Below are positions 29,101-37,822 of a stretch of DNA of 64,000 nucleotides, piece by piece. Position 1 is the stretch's first letter, and every line of letters begins with the position of its first letter. Position numbers and translations under genes: made by a program. The stretch covers positions 433,607 to 497,606 of the forward strand of contig BCKQ01000007.1 of NCBI GenBank assembly GCA_001600695.1, in the 5' to 3' direction. The notes under the pieces are model-generated. The model searched no databases, had not been told where the DNA came from, and worked only from the letters and a program-made list of their open reading frames with translations. Source of the DNA: Ascoidea asiatica. Lineage: Eukaryota; Ascomycota; Saccharomycetes; Ascoideales; Ascoideaceae.

Positions 29101-29814
29101 TTTAATAGATTTATTTTCAATTATTATTTTAATATTCTTCAGTAAAGTATGTTGAAAATATATTATGCTTTATTGATTATTTAATGTAAAACTTTGTAAA
29201 ACTATTTTTTATTATTGGAAATTAATATAATAATAATCAGTTGTTAAAATTGAAATAATATTCTTAATTGATAAAAATATGGGAAGTTTTCAAAAAAAGA
29301 GTAAATAAAAGAATTGTCAAATAAAAAAGGGAATTGAATATATATATATATAAACCCTGCCTATATTTAAAGTATATACAGAATCTGTAATTTCAAGAAA
29401 AGATTAGCATTATTGTAGAAGAATATTCATTGATGTTTAATAATTCATCAGTTTCACCAAATATATATATTTTAAGCCATAATTTTGTTTTTTAAAAAGG
29501 CACAGTTAAAATGGAATTATTCTGTTAAAAAGGTATATTTCGATAAATTTGTTAGAAAAATGTATGATGGAAAAAGGAAATTTTCAATTGCCGGAACGCA
29601 TATTCTTGCATGCCTTACACGATATTTAATGATTTTGTAACATTGAGTGCAAAAAAACAATCACACGAAACCAGTAAGCCAACTCGTAAGGCTATTTACA
29701 AGGCTAAGTAATTACAAAAACACTGGATTATTCAAACAGAATATTTAAAATTCTCAGTTAAAAATCAGAAAAATAAAGAAGGGAAATTAAAATGATTATG
29801 AAGACTCAAAAGAC
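29101..29814. other. Upstream region of TOS1-like copy 2
   Basis: AT-rich with a TA microsatellite near 29338-29352 and no ORF. Confidence 0.5.
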
Positions 29815-30060
29815 AGGGAGTGACTGGAGCTGAATTCCAGCGGTGTATCGATTTCGAAAAATACCGGTGAATCGCAAAGGCTGCGCTCAGTTGCCAAACA
29901 CTGCTTGGTGAGGCCACGGGATTTGCCAGCAGCCATAAGCCTTTAAAAACAAATGCCGACTAGCCAATAATACGCGCTTTCAGAAAGCCTTTGCTGAGGC
30001 CCACTGTAGCGGAAACTCTGAAGGGGAATGAAAGCACAGATTCCCAAGAACAAGAAGCCG
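29815..30060. ncRNA. GC-rich, hairpin-rich block: candidate structured RNA (strand unknown)
   Basis: The block stands out by G+C from its AT-rich surroundings and contains several perfect short hairpins. They are GGCTGC (29879-29884) with GCAGCC (29929-29934), GCTTT (29976-29980) with AAAGC (29984-29988), and GGGAAT (30024-30029) with ATTCCC (30040-30045). Local G+C peaks are a classical mark of non-coding RNA in AT-rich yeast genomes. It lies about 400 bases upstream of a tRNA cluster. I could not match it to RNase P, RNase MRP, SRP, U3 or spliceosomal RNAs from memory. An H/ACA-type two-hairpin RNA is one option. No coding explanation is convincing. Confidence 0.35.
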
Positions 30061-30453
30061 CAATGTAAACAAGCAGAAAACATTCTGAAAAAAATATCAT
30101 CAATACTCTCGAATTTTTTAGTATCTTATTGAATATTTTGTGACGTTGGAGGACCTCATAGTATTTCTTGTGATAGGAAGTATTTAGTAGTGCCAAGGAA
30201 TAATTTTGGCTAAGATTAAGCCATATAATTACTTTATGCGCGCAAAATGTATTACAGAAGGAAATGGTAAAGCGCGGGGCTGTATCCACAGCGATCCTGA
30301 CCGGACCCGCGCTGTTTTGAAATTTCACTCTTTGCAACCCGCATATTCTCTGTCGTATACGATGTGTCTCCAAAAACATGCTCCTTTTCCGAAAAAAAAC
30401 CATCTTTTCTTCGCTGAACTTCCAATAAAAGAAAATATAAAAAACAAGAACAA
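30061..30453. other. Spacer before tRNA-Asp with nested inverted repeat
   Basis: A reverse-strand ORF of 147 codons covers most of this but shows no recognisable domain and spans GC-rich blocks, so I treat it as chance. At 30271-30313 an 8-bp perfect inverted repeat (AGCGCGGG/CCCGCGCT) encloses GCTGT-ATCC-ACAGC, a nested stem-loop. Confidence 0.4.
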
Positions 30454-30525
30454 TCCGTGATAGTTTAGTGGCTAGAATTGCCGCTTGTCGCGTGGCAGAC
30501 CGGGGTTGAATTCCCCATCGCGGAG
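30454..30525 (+). tRNA. tRNA-Asp (anticodon GTC), B-box mutant, possibly a pseudogene
   Basis: The 72-nt sequence aligns along its length with yeast tRNA-Asp. The acceptor TCCGTGA pairs with TCGCGGA, the anticodon arm is GCCGC-TTGTCGC-GTGGC, the discriminator is G, and a T-run terminator follows. The T loop reads TTGAATT instead of TTCAATT, so the near-invariant C56 is G. The first T-stem pair is C-A. C56 forms the G19-C56 tertiary pair and is the key base of the Pol III B box; the C56G change in yeast SUP4 is a classic loss of TFIIIC binding. This copy may be weakly transcribed or dead. Confidence 0.85.
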
Positions 30526-30810
30526 TTTCTTTTTTGCTATTGTTTTAGTTTTTTATTGTCACAATTTCAATGTTTTTTTTTAATTTTTTATTGCTTTTTG
30601 TTATAGTTTTTTCATTGATTCTATTTTGAAAGTATGTAATTCTAGTGCTTGGTTATACTAACTTTTCTTCTTAGCTTCTTTTCAACAAATGGGTTCTCTT
30701 GGTTTTTTAAATTATCATATAAAAGCAAAAACATTACAATTATTTAGAAATTTTCTATATATTAATTTACATTTGGCTTCTATTCACTCCATCCTTCTCA
30801 ATATAAGTAA

Positions 30811-30881
30811 GCGTAAGTGGTTTAGTGGTAAAATTCAACGTTGCCATCGTTGGGCCCCCGGTTCAATTCCGGGCTTACGCA
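30811..30881 (+). tRNA. tRNA-Gly (anticodon GCC)
   Basis: The 71-nt gene has a perfect acceptor GCGTAAG/CTTACGC and anticodon loop TTGCCAT (GCC). The T arm has GGTTCAATTCC (good B box), the discriminator is A, and a T-run terminator follows at once. It is nearly identical to yeast tRNA-Gly(GCC). Confidence 0.97.
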
Positions 30882-31039
30882 CTTTTTTTTTTTGATGTGG
30901 GATTTTCTTTTTCCAGTTGAATTAAAATGCCGTGAACAATATGGGTTAATTTTAGGTTAACTTTTATTTTTTTTTCGTTGTTAAGCTCTTTCAAGAAACT
31001 GGTTGTAATATCATGAACTTTAACCAAACTCACAATTAA

Positions 31040-31150
31040 GGCATTGTGGCCGAGTGGTTAAGGCGAAAGACTTGAAAACATTTGACTCCGTTCGGTGGTT
31101 CAGGACATCTTTTGGGATTTCCCGCGCAGGTTCGAGTCCTGCCAATGTCG
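31040..31150 (+). tRNA. tRNA-Ser (anticodon TGA) with 30-nt intron
   Basis: Exons are 31040-31076 and 31107-31150, giving an 81-nt mature tRNA. The acceptor is GGCATTG/CAATGTC with discriminator G, the anticodon loop is CTTGAA|A, the variable arm is GGGATTTCCC, and the T arm contains GGTTCGAGTCC. The intron follows position 37, the standard site, and contains GGTTCAGG, which can pair with the TTGAA of the anticodon region as in other pre-tRNAs. A T-run terminator starts at 31151. In S. cerevisiae the Ser introns occur in CGA and GCT isoacceptors rather than TGA. Confidence 0.93.
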
Positions 31151-31631
31151 TTTTTTTTTTGCTTTCTTTTTTTTTGAGATTTTTGAAATTATAAATTAAT
31201 ATTTTTATAAAGAAAACAATTAGAAAAATACTTGAGCATTAAATGATATATAACTTTTATCGAACCAAAGTTCTTTGAAAACTATTACAATACTTCCAAG
31301 TTTTTTTACTTTTTTAGCCCCAATTGTTTGTGAAAGTTAAATTAGATGATATAAATAAAATTCTATTAGAGTAAATAAAATATATAAAGTAAAAAGAGTT
31401 GAATCTTTTATTATTAGATTGTTTATAATAATGCTGAGTTGAGAGAAAACAAAGAAAAAGATTAAAGTACATGAAAAGATAATGAGAAGATAAAGTGAGG
31501 AATTTTTTTGAGGAATGAGAAAAAGAAGTGAAATGATTCAAAACACCAAGATCAATAGTGAAAAATAAGGAAAATAAGGAAAAAAACAATAAAAAACAAA
31601 AAAAACAAAAAAATAATTTCAAATCAGTTCA
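31151..31631. other. Region between tRNA-Ser and UNC93-like gene
   Basis: AT-rich 3' flank, with purine-rich repeats of AATAAGGAAAA type near 31560. No gene seen. Confidence 0.5.
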
Positions 31632-33086
31632 TCATTTAATTTCAATTTTATCAATATATTCTAATTTGACATCTTTTTCATCCTTTAAGTTAATAATAAC
31701 AAACCAAGCTGTAATTACACTAAGTCCAAATAATCCAAAATTGATTCCAACAGATACAAGAACTGGTGCTGAGGTAGAACTTATACCATAAGCAACTGCT
31801 CCACCTGCTGCTTCAACTCCTCTTAATATACTTGTATATCTTGGAACTTCAACTGATTTTGTTGCAATAAATCCAATTAACCAAAAACAATAATTATATG
31901 TCATTGAAAACATTATTTGCCATATTATATATAATACCCAGCCTCTTGCAAATCCACTATCATTCCAATCAAATGCTGGACTAGTTTTTCTATTTTCATA
32001 ATCTTTAACAACTACAATACCCCAAATCCATCCACCAAGATGAATTAAACTCATAAATATAAAACACCAAATTGCTCTTTTTTTAACTGAATATCTTTTC
32101 CAATCTAATACTGCTCCAAATATACCATTAAAAATAATTTGTGCAATTGCTGAAATTAATGATGCTAAAGCTCTTGAACGAACTGAAAAAAATAAAGTTA
32201 AATATGCTGATGCAACTGGTAAAAGATATGTTGCATAAAAAAATATTGGTAATAATAATAATATAGTTTTTGAAAAAAATAATTTAAAAATTTCTTTAAT
32301 TTCAATTTTTAAAGGTATATGAATTGGTGCTTTAACTTTAATTCCATCTTCTCTTTGAACTTTTTCTGGTGATGAAAGAAACATACCAACAAATGGTGCA
32401 AGTGTTTGTAATGCAACAAATACAATAAAAGTTTTCCAATCTAATTTACCTCTTTTAGTACCTGTTGAATTAAATCCAAGATTTATTGCTCCTCCAATTA
32501 TTGAACCACTATTTCTATATGCTAACCAATATGCTAAATATCTACCTCTTTTATGAGGTTCTGGATAAAGTATTAAAATTGCAGCTTCTGCTGCCCAAAA
32601 TAATCCTGCCGAAACTCCACAAGCCCAAGCTCCAACATAAACAAACCATTCTGTACCATATCTATTATTTTGATAAATTGATGCTGCATATATACAAAAT
32701 CCAATAGTACCTGTAACTAAAGAGTATTTTAATCCAATTGAATTAATTACTAATGAACCTGTGAAACAGACAAGAAACATCATACAATTTAAAATTGAAT
32801 TTGCTCTAAGAACTAAATATGGTGTAAAATTTCCTGCACCTCCAGTTGAATTCATTGCATTATAAATTCCTGGTGCTAATAATGCTGTTATTCCAACAAT
32901 TGTTATTTGAAAAAATGTTGATCTATAAAAATTTTTTTTCTCCAAAGGAACTGGAAGATTTGAATTAATTTCATCAGTGATTGAATTACTTTCACTTCCT
33001 AATTTTTCATTATCACTATTATTTTCATTATTCAATTCTGACTCAAAATCAATTTTTTCTTTATTTGACTGTAAATTTTCTGTCAT
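31632..33086 (-). CDS. UNC93-like major facilitator family membrane protein
   Basis: The 484-residue protein has a hydrophilic acidic N-terminus (about 50 residues) and about eleven to twelve hydrophobic segments. Fungal UNC93-like landmarks are visible. They include ALLAPGIYNAMNSTGGAG, AWACGVSAGLFWAAEAAILI, LYPEPHKRGRYLAYWLAYRN and SGSIIGGAINLGFN, with GVEAAGGAVAYGISS late in the protein. The family belongs to the MFS superfamily; substrates of the fungal members are mostly unknown. The gene is divergent from the PXP2-like gene, with an 889-base shared promoter. The ATG at 33086 is the first in frame. Family call is good, function open. Confidence 0.82.
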   Translation of the reverse strand: MTENLQSNKEKIDFESELNNENNSDNEKLGSESNSITDEINSNLPVPLEKKNFYRSTFFQITIVGITALLAPGIYNAMNSTGGAGNFTPYLVLRANSILNCMMFLVCFTGSLVINSIGLKYSLVTGTIGFCIYAASIYQNNRYGTEWFVYVGAWACGVSAGLFWAAEAAILILYPEPHKRGRYLAYWLAYRNSGSIIGGAINLGFNSTGTKRGKLDWKTFIVFVALQTLAPFVGMFLSSPEKVQREDGIKVKAPIHIPLKIEIKEIFKLFFSKTILLLLPIFFYATYLLPVASAYLTLFFSVRSRALASLISAIAQIIFNGIFGAVLDWKRYSVKKRAIWCFIFMSLIHLGGWIWGIVVVKDYENRKTSPAFDWNDSGFARGWVLYIIWQIMFSMTYNYCFWLIGFIATKSVEVPRYTSILRGVEAAGGAVAYGISSTSAPVLVSVGINFGLFGLSVITAWFVIINLKDEKDVKLEYIDKIEIK

Positions 33087-33975
33087 TTTTGATTCACTTC
33101 TTTAGGGTATTGTATATTTATAAGTTAAACCAAATCGAAACAAGAAAAATAGAAAAAAGAAATGATAACTTCATATTGAAAAATCATAAAGAGCTTATAT
33201 ACATCTATTTATATCCCTTCAAAGAAAAAAAAGAAAGAGAATGAACATTTTCAAATTATTGGTTTCAGTTTATATGTTTGTTACCTATTGTAAAAAAAAA
33301 AAAAAAAATAAAAGTCGTCGCGATGAAAATAACTGTGGTGTTTCTTTTTATTTTCAGTCTCTATTTTCCAGTTTGGCTACAATAGTGGAATAGTCAAAAA
33401 ATATCAAAAATTATCAAAAATAATGAAAAATATCAAAAATGAAGTTATTTTTTTACTATTATTTTTCTTCCCGCTAAAACTTTCGGGGCGCCCGCATAAA
33501 TCGGCCGATTTCCGGGGCTTTTTTCACTCTTTTCTCGTCCATAAGCTCTTTAATAGCCCGAAAACGCTACAAATAATGCCTGAGTTTTATTCAATTAACA
33601 AATTTTCAGGGTCTGGTGGAAACTGGTTATTGTGGCAGAAAGTTGAGCAAAGTCAGATGATTGTGGGTGATTTATAAAGTGAATTTGCAACAGGAAATTT
33701 ATTGTCCTATTTTATTGTATTTTATTTTATTCTATTCTATTATGTTATTTCGATGAGAATACTTCAATACGAATAATACGACTCCCCAAACTTTGTCCTG
33801 AGGTGAAGGGCATTTATTTCTAATAAAATGAAGGTTATAAGTGGAGCACTTGGCACTTACTGTTTTATTGTTCTTGAATTCTTTTCAGATCAGTGAATAA
33901 ATAAAAATAACACACATATTATTTTAGAGTTGAAAATTTTGTTAATTAATAACTAAATCTCAATCATTTACTAAA
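33087..33975. promoter_or_regulatory. Divergent promoter UNC93-like / PXP2-like with CGG palindromes
   Basis: A GC-rich patch at 33475-33545 contains the 14-bp perfect palindrome AAATCGGCCGATTT (33498-33511). A CGG at 33484 and a CCG at 33505 are 18 bases apart, the general layout of an oleate response element (CGG-N15-18-CCG), though the inner T-N-A is missing. A near-exact Rox1-type site, TTTATTGTTCTT, is at 33864-33875. I see no gene; a short ORF at 33423-33677 looks incidental. Confidence 0.4.
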
Positions 33976-34701
33976 ATGTCTATAATAACTGAACGTCGTT
34001 CTGAGCTTGATAGATTTTTCATAGAATTAGAAGAAATCTATCCTAAAAATTCCACTGTGGAGAATCCATGGTATTTTATTACTGCCTTAGCATTCACAAT
34101 TCAAAGAAAATTAGATAAATTAGTCTATTTAGTTAAATATGTGTTAGAAAAAGATGAAGGGAACTTAGAAAAACAAAGAAGAAGATATACTATCATTAGG
34201 GAATCAATTTTTAAAACTGGTTGTTTATATGGAAATGCAGTAATGATAAATGCCTTAACTGCAGTTAATAAATCTATTGATAAAAAATATATCAATACTT
34301 CAAGATCAAGAGATGCAAATAGGTCAATTGAAAATTTAAAAAAAGATGGTGATAAATATTTTTATAATTTATATGGTGATACAGTTGAACAAACTTTTGC
34401 AATTTTAAGAAATGTTTATCCAGATTATGAATATAGTGCAATTTCATTAATTTTTGGACCATTATTTGGTCATTTTAAAATTATAAATGAAATTGAAACT
34501 TCATATGCTATTTTTTCAACTTTTATAGCTTATAATTTACCTATACAAGCTGAATGGCATTTAAATGGTGCAATTAGAAATGGTGCAACCAAAGAAGAAG
34601 TTATGGCTGCGAGAAAAATTGCAATAATTGCAAGTGATGCTAATGAAAATGATGTTCCAATACCAACTGTTACTGAAAGAAAATTGACTTCGAAATTATA
34701 A
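33976..34701 (+). CDS. AhpD/carboxymuconolactone decarboxylase-like peroxisomal protein (Pxp2-like)
   Basis: The 241-residue protein ends in LTSKL, a canonical type 1 peroxisomal targeting signal. The C-terminal half (GDTVEQTFAILRNVYPDYEY, then HFKIINEIETSYAIF and QAEWHLNGAIRNGATKEEVM) has the helical pattern of AhpD-like/carboxymuconolactone decarboxylase folds. The closest known relative I can name is S. cerevisiae Pxp2 (YJR111C), a peroxisomal matrix protein of this fold with unclear activity. The usual CxxC or catalytic His/Cys motif of AhpD is not evident. It converges on a dehydrogenase gene 230 bases away. Peroxisomal location is strongly suggested by SKL; biochemical activity is unknown. 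Confidence 0.72.
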   Translation: MSIITERRSELDRFFIELEEIYPKNSTVENPWYFITALAFTIQRKLDKLVYLVKYVLEKDEGNLEKQRRRYTIIRESIFKTGCLYGNAVMINALTAVNKSIDKKYINTSRSRDANRSIENLKKDGDKYFYNLYGDTVEQTFAILRNVYPDYEYSAISLIFGPLFGHFKIINEIETSYAIFSTFIAYNLPIQAEWHLNGAIRNGATKEEVMAARKIAIIASDANENDVPIPTVTERKLTSKL

Positions 34702-34752
34702 TTAATTTTCTTTTTAAATTTTATATAACTATATATCTATTAATCTATTATT

Positions 34753-34856
34753 AGTCAATTAGTCAATTAGTCAATTAGTCAATTAGTCAATTAGTCAATT
34801 AGTCAATTAGTCAATTAGTCAATTAGTCAATTAGTATATTAGTATATTAGTATATT
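34753..34856. repeat. 8-bp tandem repeat array, 13 units
   Basis: Ten perfect units of AGTCAATT are followed by three units of AGTATATT. The array lies between two converging genes. It is a minisatellite-like array likely to vary in copy number between strains. Confidence 0.95.
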
Positions 34857-34933
34857 AGTCTATGTGTTTATGCGTCTATATTTGGGTATTTACTAATTAT
34901 TTATATTAACTAATTCAATTCAATCTTTTTTTA

Positions 34934-35863
34934 TTAAAATCTAGCTTTTGGTAATGGATAATAACCAAGTTTATTTAAAATTTCACCACCTTTTTTGAAT
35001 TTATTTAATTGTTCTTGAGTTGCCCAAATCGGAGCCAATTTTTGAATACTCTGTTCAATTTCAGTTAATTCTCCATCATTTATTAACCATGTATTACCAT
35101 TTAAATTTGAATCAGTAGTAATTTGTAAAATTGCACTTGCAACTTGCTCTGGAGTATTTTTTGGTCCACCATTTGAAATCCAATTATCACTTAATTCATT
35201 CATCATATAAGTTTTTGTAAAAGATGGAGCAATTGCATTTACTTTAAAATATTTGAATTTATTTGAATATGTTTGTAAAGTCCTTAAAACTCCAACAACT
35301 CCATGTTTTGCAGCTTTATATGATAATTGTCCTAAACCACCAAAATATCCTGAGGTTGAAGCAATTAATGTAATTCTTTTATTACAAATACCTTCATTAA
35401 AATTTTTTGATTTTTTAAAATAATAAAGACTTAATTTAACTATATTCATAACACCTTTTAAATTTATATCTAATGGTTTATAATTTGGTTTTTCTAAATA
35501 ATTTGTAGATTTATTTATATTTTCATCTAAAAAATCTATAGATTCTAATATACCTGCAACTGGTATAACAACATCTAAAGAACCATAATTTTTAATTATA
35601 TATTCAAATCCATTGATTAATTGTTCCCAATTTAAAACGTCACAATATAAATATTTTATTTTCCTAGAAGAATATCTTTCAATTAACAATTTTTCATATT
35701 CTATTGAATCATTTTTTAATAAATCCATGAATATCACAATTGCACCATTCTTGAGTAATAATTCAACTAAAGCTTTTCCAATACCACTACCACCTCCAGT
35801 AACAAGAACAACTTGATCTTTAATTCTGAAAAAATTTGAAGTATTTGATTGAATTGATGTCAT
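34934..35863 (-). CDS. Short-chain dehydrogenase/reductase (classical SDR)
   Basis: The 309-residue protein has the nucleotide-binding motif TGGGSGIG at residues 22-29, an acidic residue at the end of beta-2 (FMDLL, suggesting NAD preference) and DV at 75-76. PVAG stands in place of NNAG, and the active-site Ser about 169-171 is followed by Tyr182-X3-Lys186 (SYKAAKHG). It resembles 15-hydroxyprostaglandin-dehydrogenase-like fungal SDRs. The substrate is unknown. The C-terminus is KARF, which is at best a weak type 1 peroxisomal signal. Its convergent neighbour carries a perfect SKL. Family identification is secure. Confidence 0.88.
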   Translation of the reverse strand: MTSIQSNTSNFFRIKDQVVLVTGGGSGIGKALVELLLKNGAIVIFMDLLKNDSIEYEKLLIERYSSRKIKYLYCDVLNWEQLINGFEYIIKNYGSLDVVIPVAGILESIDFLDENINKSTNYLEKPNYKPLDINLKGVMNIVKLSLYYFKKSKNFNEGICNKRITLIASTSGYFGGLGQLSYKAAKHGVVGVLRTLQTYSNKFKYFKVNAIAPSFTKTYMMNELSDNWISNGGPKNTPEQVASAILQITTDSNLNGNTWLINDGELTEIEQSIQKLAPIWATQEQLNKFKKGGEILNKLGYYPLPKARF

Positions 35864-36885
35864 CTTGAATATTTTATAAAAATTATGACTTGAAAAAATA
35901 TGTATTTCTTTTTTTTGGGTTTCCAGATTTATTTTTACCTTTGAGAATATAAAAAGAGAATATTTTCTGAAATAGCTATTTATTTATCAAAATATTGTCC
36001 TTCTTATTTTCGACTTAAATAATGAAGAAAATATGATTAGAGTCATTTCAAGATTCCATCTCATTGGCGATAAATTTGTTAATTCGAATTAATTTTACCG
36101 AGAAACAGCTGAAAAGAAAGGGTTTCTTCCCCTGACAATGAACTTTGAATTACTCTGAGGTTTATTCAAAGCTGTTTAAAATAAAGTGACTTGATATTAC
36201 TTGTAATTATTCTAAAATATTGTCATAAATCATGCTTTATTTCAAATTCCTCATTGGGAATTTTTTTTCTTTCTCAAATTCGTTTATTTTTTTAAAAAGT
36301 GTGGAGGTGAAAAATTCCCAAAACAAAGCAAAATCCCGCAAAGTTTCAAAGAAACCCGCAAAAAAAAAATCAAAAAATCAAAAAATCAGATCCAAAGTTC
36401 TGGTCTCAAAATAAAACCCAATAATCTGGATTTTAAATATTTATCCAAGTGCATGGTCTCAAATATGCACGTGATTGTTTTTATTTTTTTATTTTTTTTT
36501 TCAAAAAAACTATTTGTATTTTTAAAGGAAAGTGAGATTTTTATTGAAAAAATGATGATAAACAAATCTAAATCCTTTTGAGAAACTGAAATCATGAAAT
36601 AAGTGAGATTCAGTTCTTTACAAGAGCTTCAATAATGATCTTTGAGATTTGCATTAAAAGGTGCTTTTTAAATTCCTTTTAACATGTTTTTTTTTCAAAA
36701 AAACCAAAGCCATTAAGCTATTCCGATAATTCTTTTACATTTCCGAAATGGGTTTTTATGTTCAATCAACTTCTTTTATTCAAGATTGAATAGTTGAATA
36801 AAAGTAATATTATTTGAGTATGTTCTGAAATAGTTATAAAATGCTAAATGACAATGAGTGGCTGGCAGAGTTTAAAGAGTGTGAA

Positions 36886-36892
36886 GGGTGCA
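36886..36892 (-). promoter_or_regulatory. Aft1-type iron-responsive core
   Basis: GGGTGCA is the reverse complement of TGCACCC, the core bound by Aft1. It lies 930 bases upstream of FET4, an iron-regulated gene in S. cerevisiae. One site only. Confidence 0.4.
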
Positions 36893-37066
36893 AAAAAAAA
36901 AAATTCTTTTATCCTCCATTTTTTTCTTTGATTTCAAAAATATAACTATAATATTCTTAGTTATTCTTATTGAATTATTTCTACATGAATATTTTATTAT
37001 TATAATAAGGCCATAATCTGCTCAAAAGATGTCTATTTTTTTAATATTTAATAAAAATAAGAATAA

Positions 37067-37078
37067 TTTATTGTTCTC
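37067..37078 (+). promoter_or_regulatory. Rox1 hypoxic repressor consensus
   Basis: TTTATTGTTCTC fits YYYATTGTTCTC at all twelve positions, 745 bases upstream of the FET4 ATG. S. cerevisiae FET4 is repressed by Rox1 in air, so the match is meaningful, although an AT-rich genome raises the chance rate. Confidence 0.5.
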
Positions 37079-37822
37079 AAGTTTGCTCGGGGTTTGAATT
37101 GATCCTTAATTTTTAATACTTCTCTAGAAGCATAAATAATATTATCTTCTTCAATTTATTATCTTTTTGATATTGATTTTTTCTGGAAATTTAAGCTCAA
37201 ACCTAATTTAGTAAAATAATCTCATTCAAACACTCTTTACTATATTTCAATGTTCTATACCCCCTATAAAAATTTCAATCTAATGGTAACAGTTACAAAA
37301 TAATATTATATTTATATATTCACTGGTTAATTCCTTTTAGAAATATAAGGTTAAATTTCTCAAAGGATATTTTTAATAGTTTTCAGTAAATGCTACTTAA
37401 ATTTTTTATCTAAATGATCAATTCACTTAAAATATAAAAGTTATTCTCTCCAATTAAACGGCATTGCTGAATATAAAGAGAAAAGCGTTTATTTAAAAGA
37501 GTATAACTGTTTACTCAGAAGAATTTGTTTTTATCACTATGTTTAATATTCTTCAACTTGGGTTTGCATCTGGTTTTGAAAAGTATTTGCAAGAGCATCT
37601 GTAAAAACTTTAGATTGAATAGATAACAAGGGAAAATATTTATTTCAAAAAACTGAAAAAAAAGGTATAAATATGTATAGTATTTTCCCCCTTATTCAGT
37701 GTTTAAATTCTTAAATATTTTTGATAAGAATCATTATTATTGAAGAAAGATAATTATCATTCAAATCTAGTTAACTTACAAATTTATTAACAATTTTTTC
37801 TTTAATACTTTTTAATATCAAT

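Larger units (their letters stand above)
35864..37822. promoter_or_regulatory. Long upstream region of FET4 with Aft1- and Rox1-type sites
   Basis: Nearly 2 kb without a credible gene; small ORFs at 36232-36595 fall in A/T tracts. GGGTGCA (rc TGCACCC, an Aft1 core) is at 36886-36892. TTTATTGTTCTC, an exact match to the Rox1 consensus YYYATTGTTCTC, is at 37067-37078. A TATAAATA box lies at about 37665. GTGCAT/ATGCAC inverted repeats flank 36449-36470, adjoining CACGTG. Confidence 0.55.

Noticed and set aside
29960-30403. 147-codon reverse-strand ORF
   Set aside because: No recognisable domain. It crosses GC-rich hairpin blocks and has codon use unlike the neighbouring genes. More likely chance over a structured region.
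34753-34856. Regular repeat array as a possible CRISPR or centromeric element
   Set aside because: Units are 8 bp, contiguous and without spacers; this is a simple tandem repeat in a eukaryotic genome.
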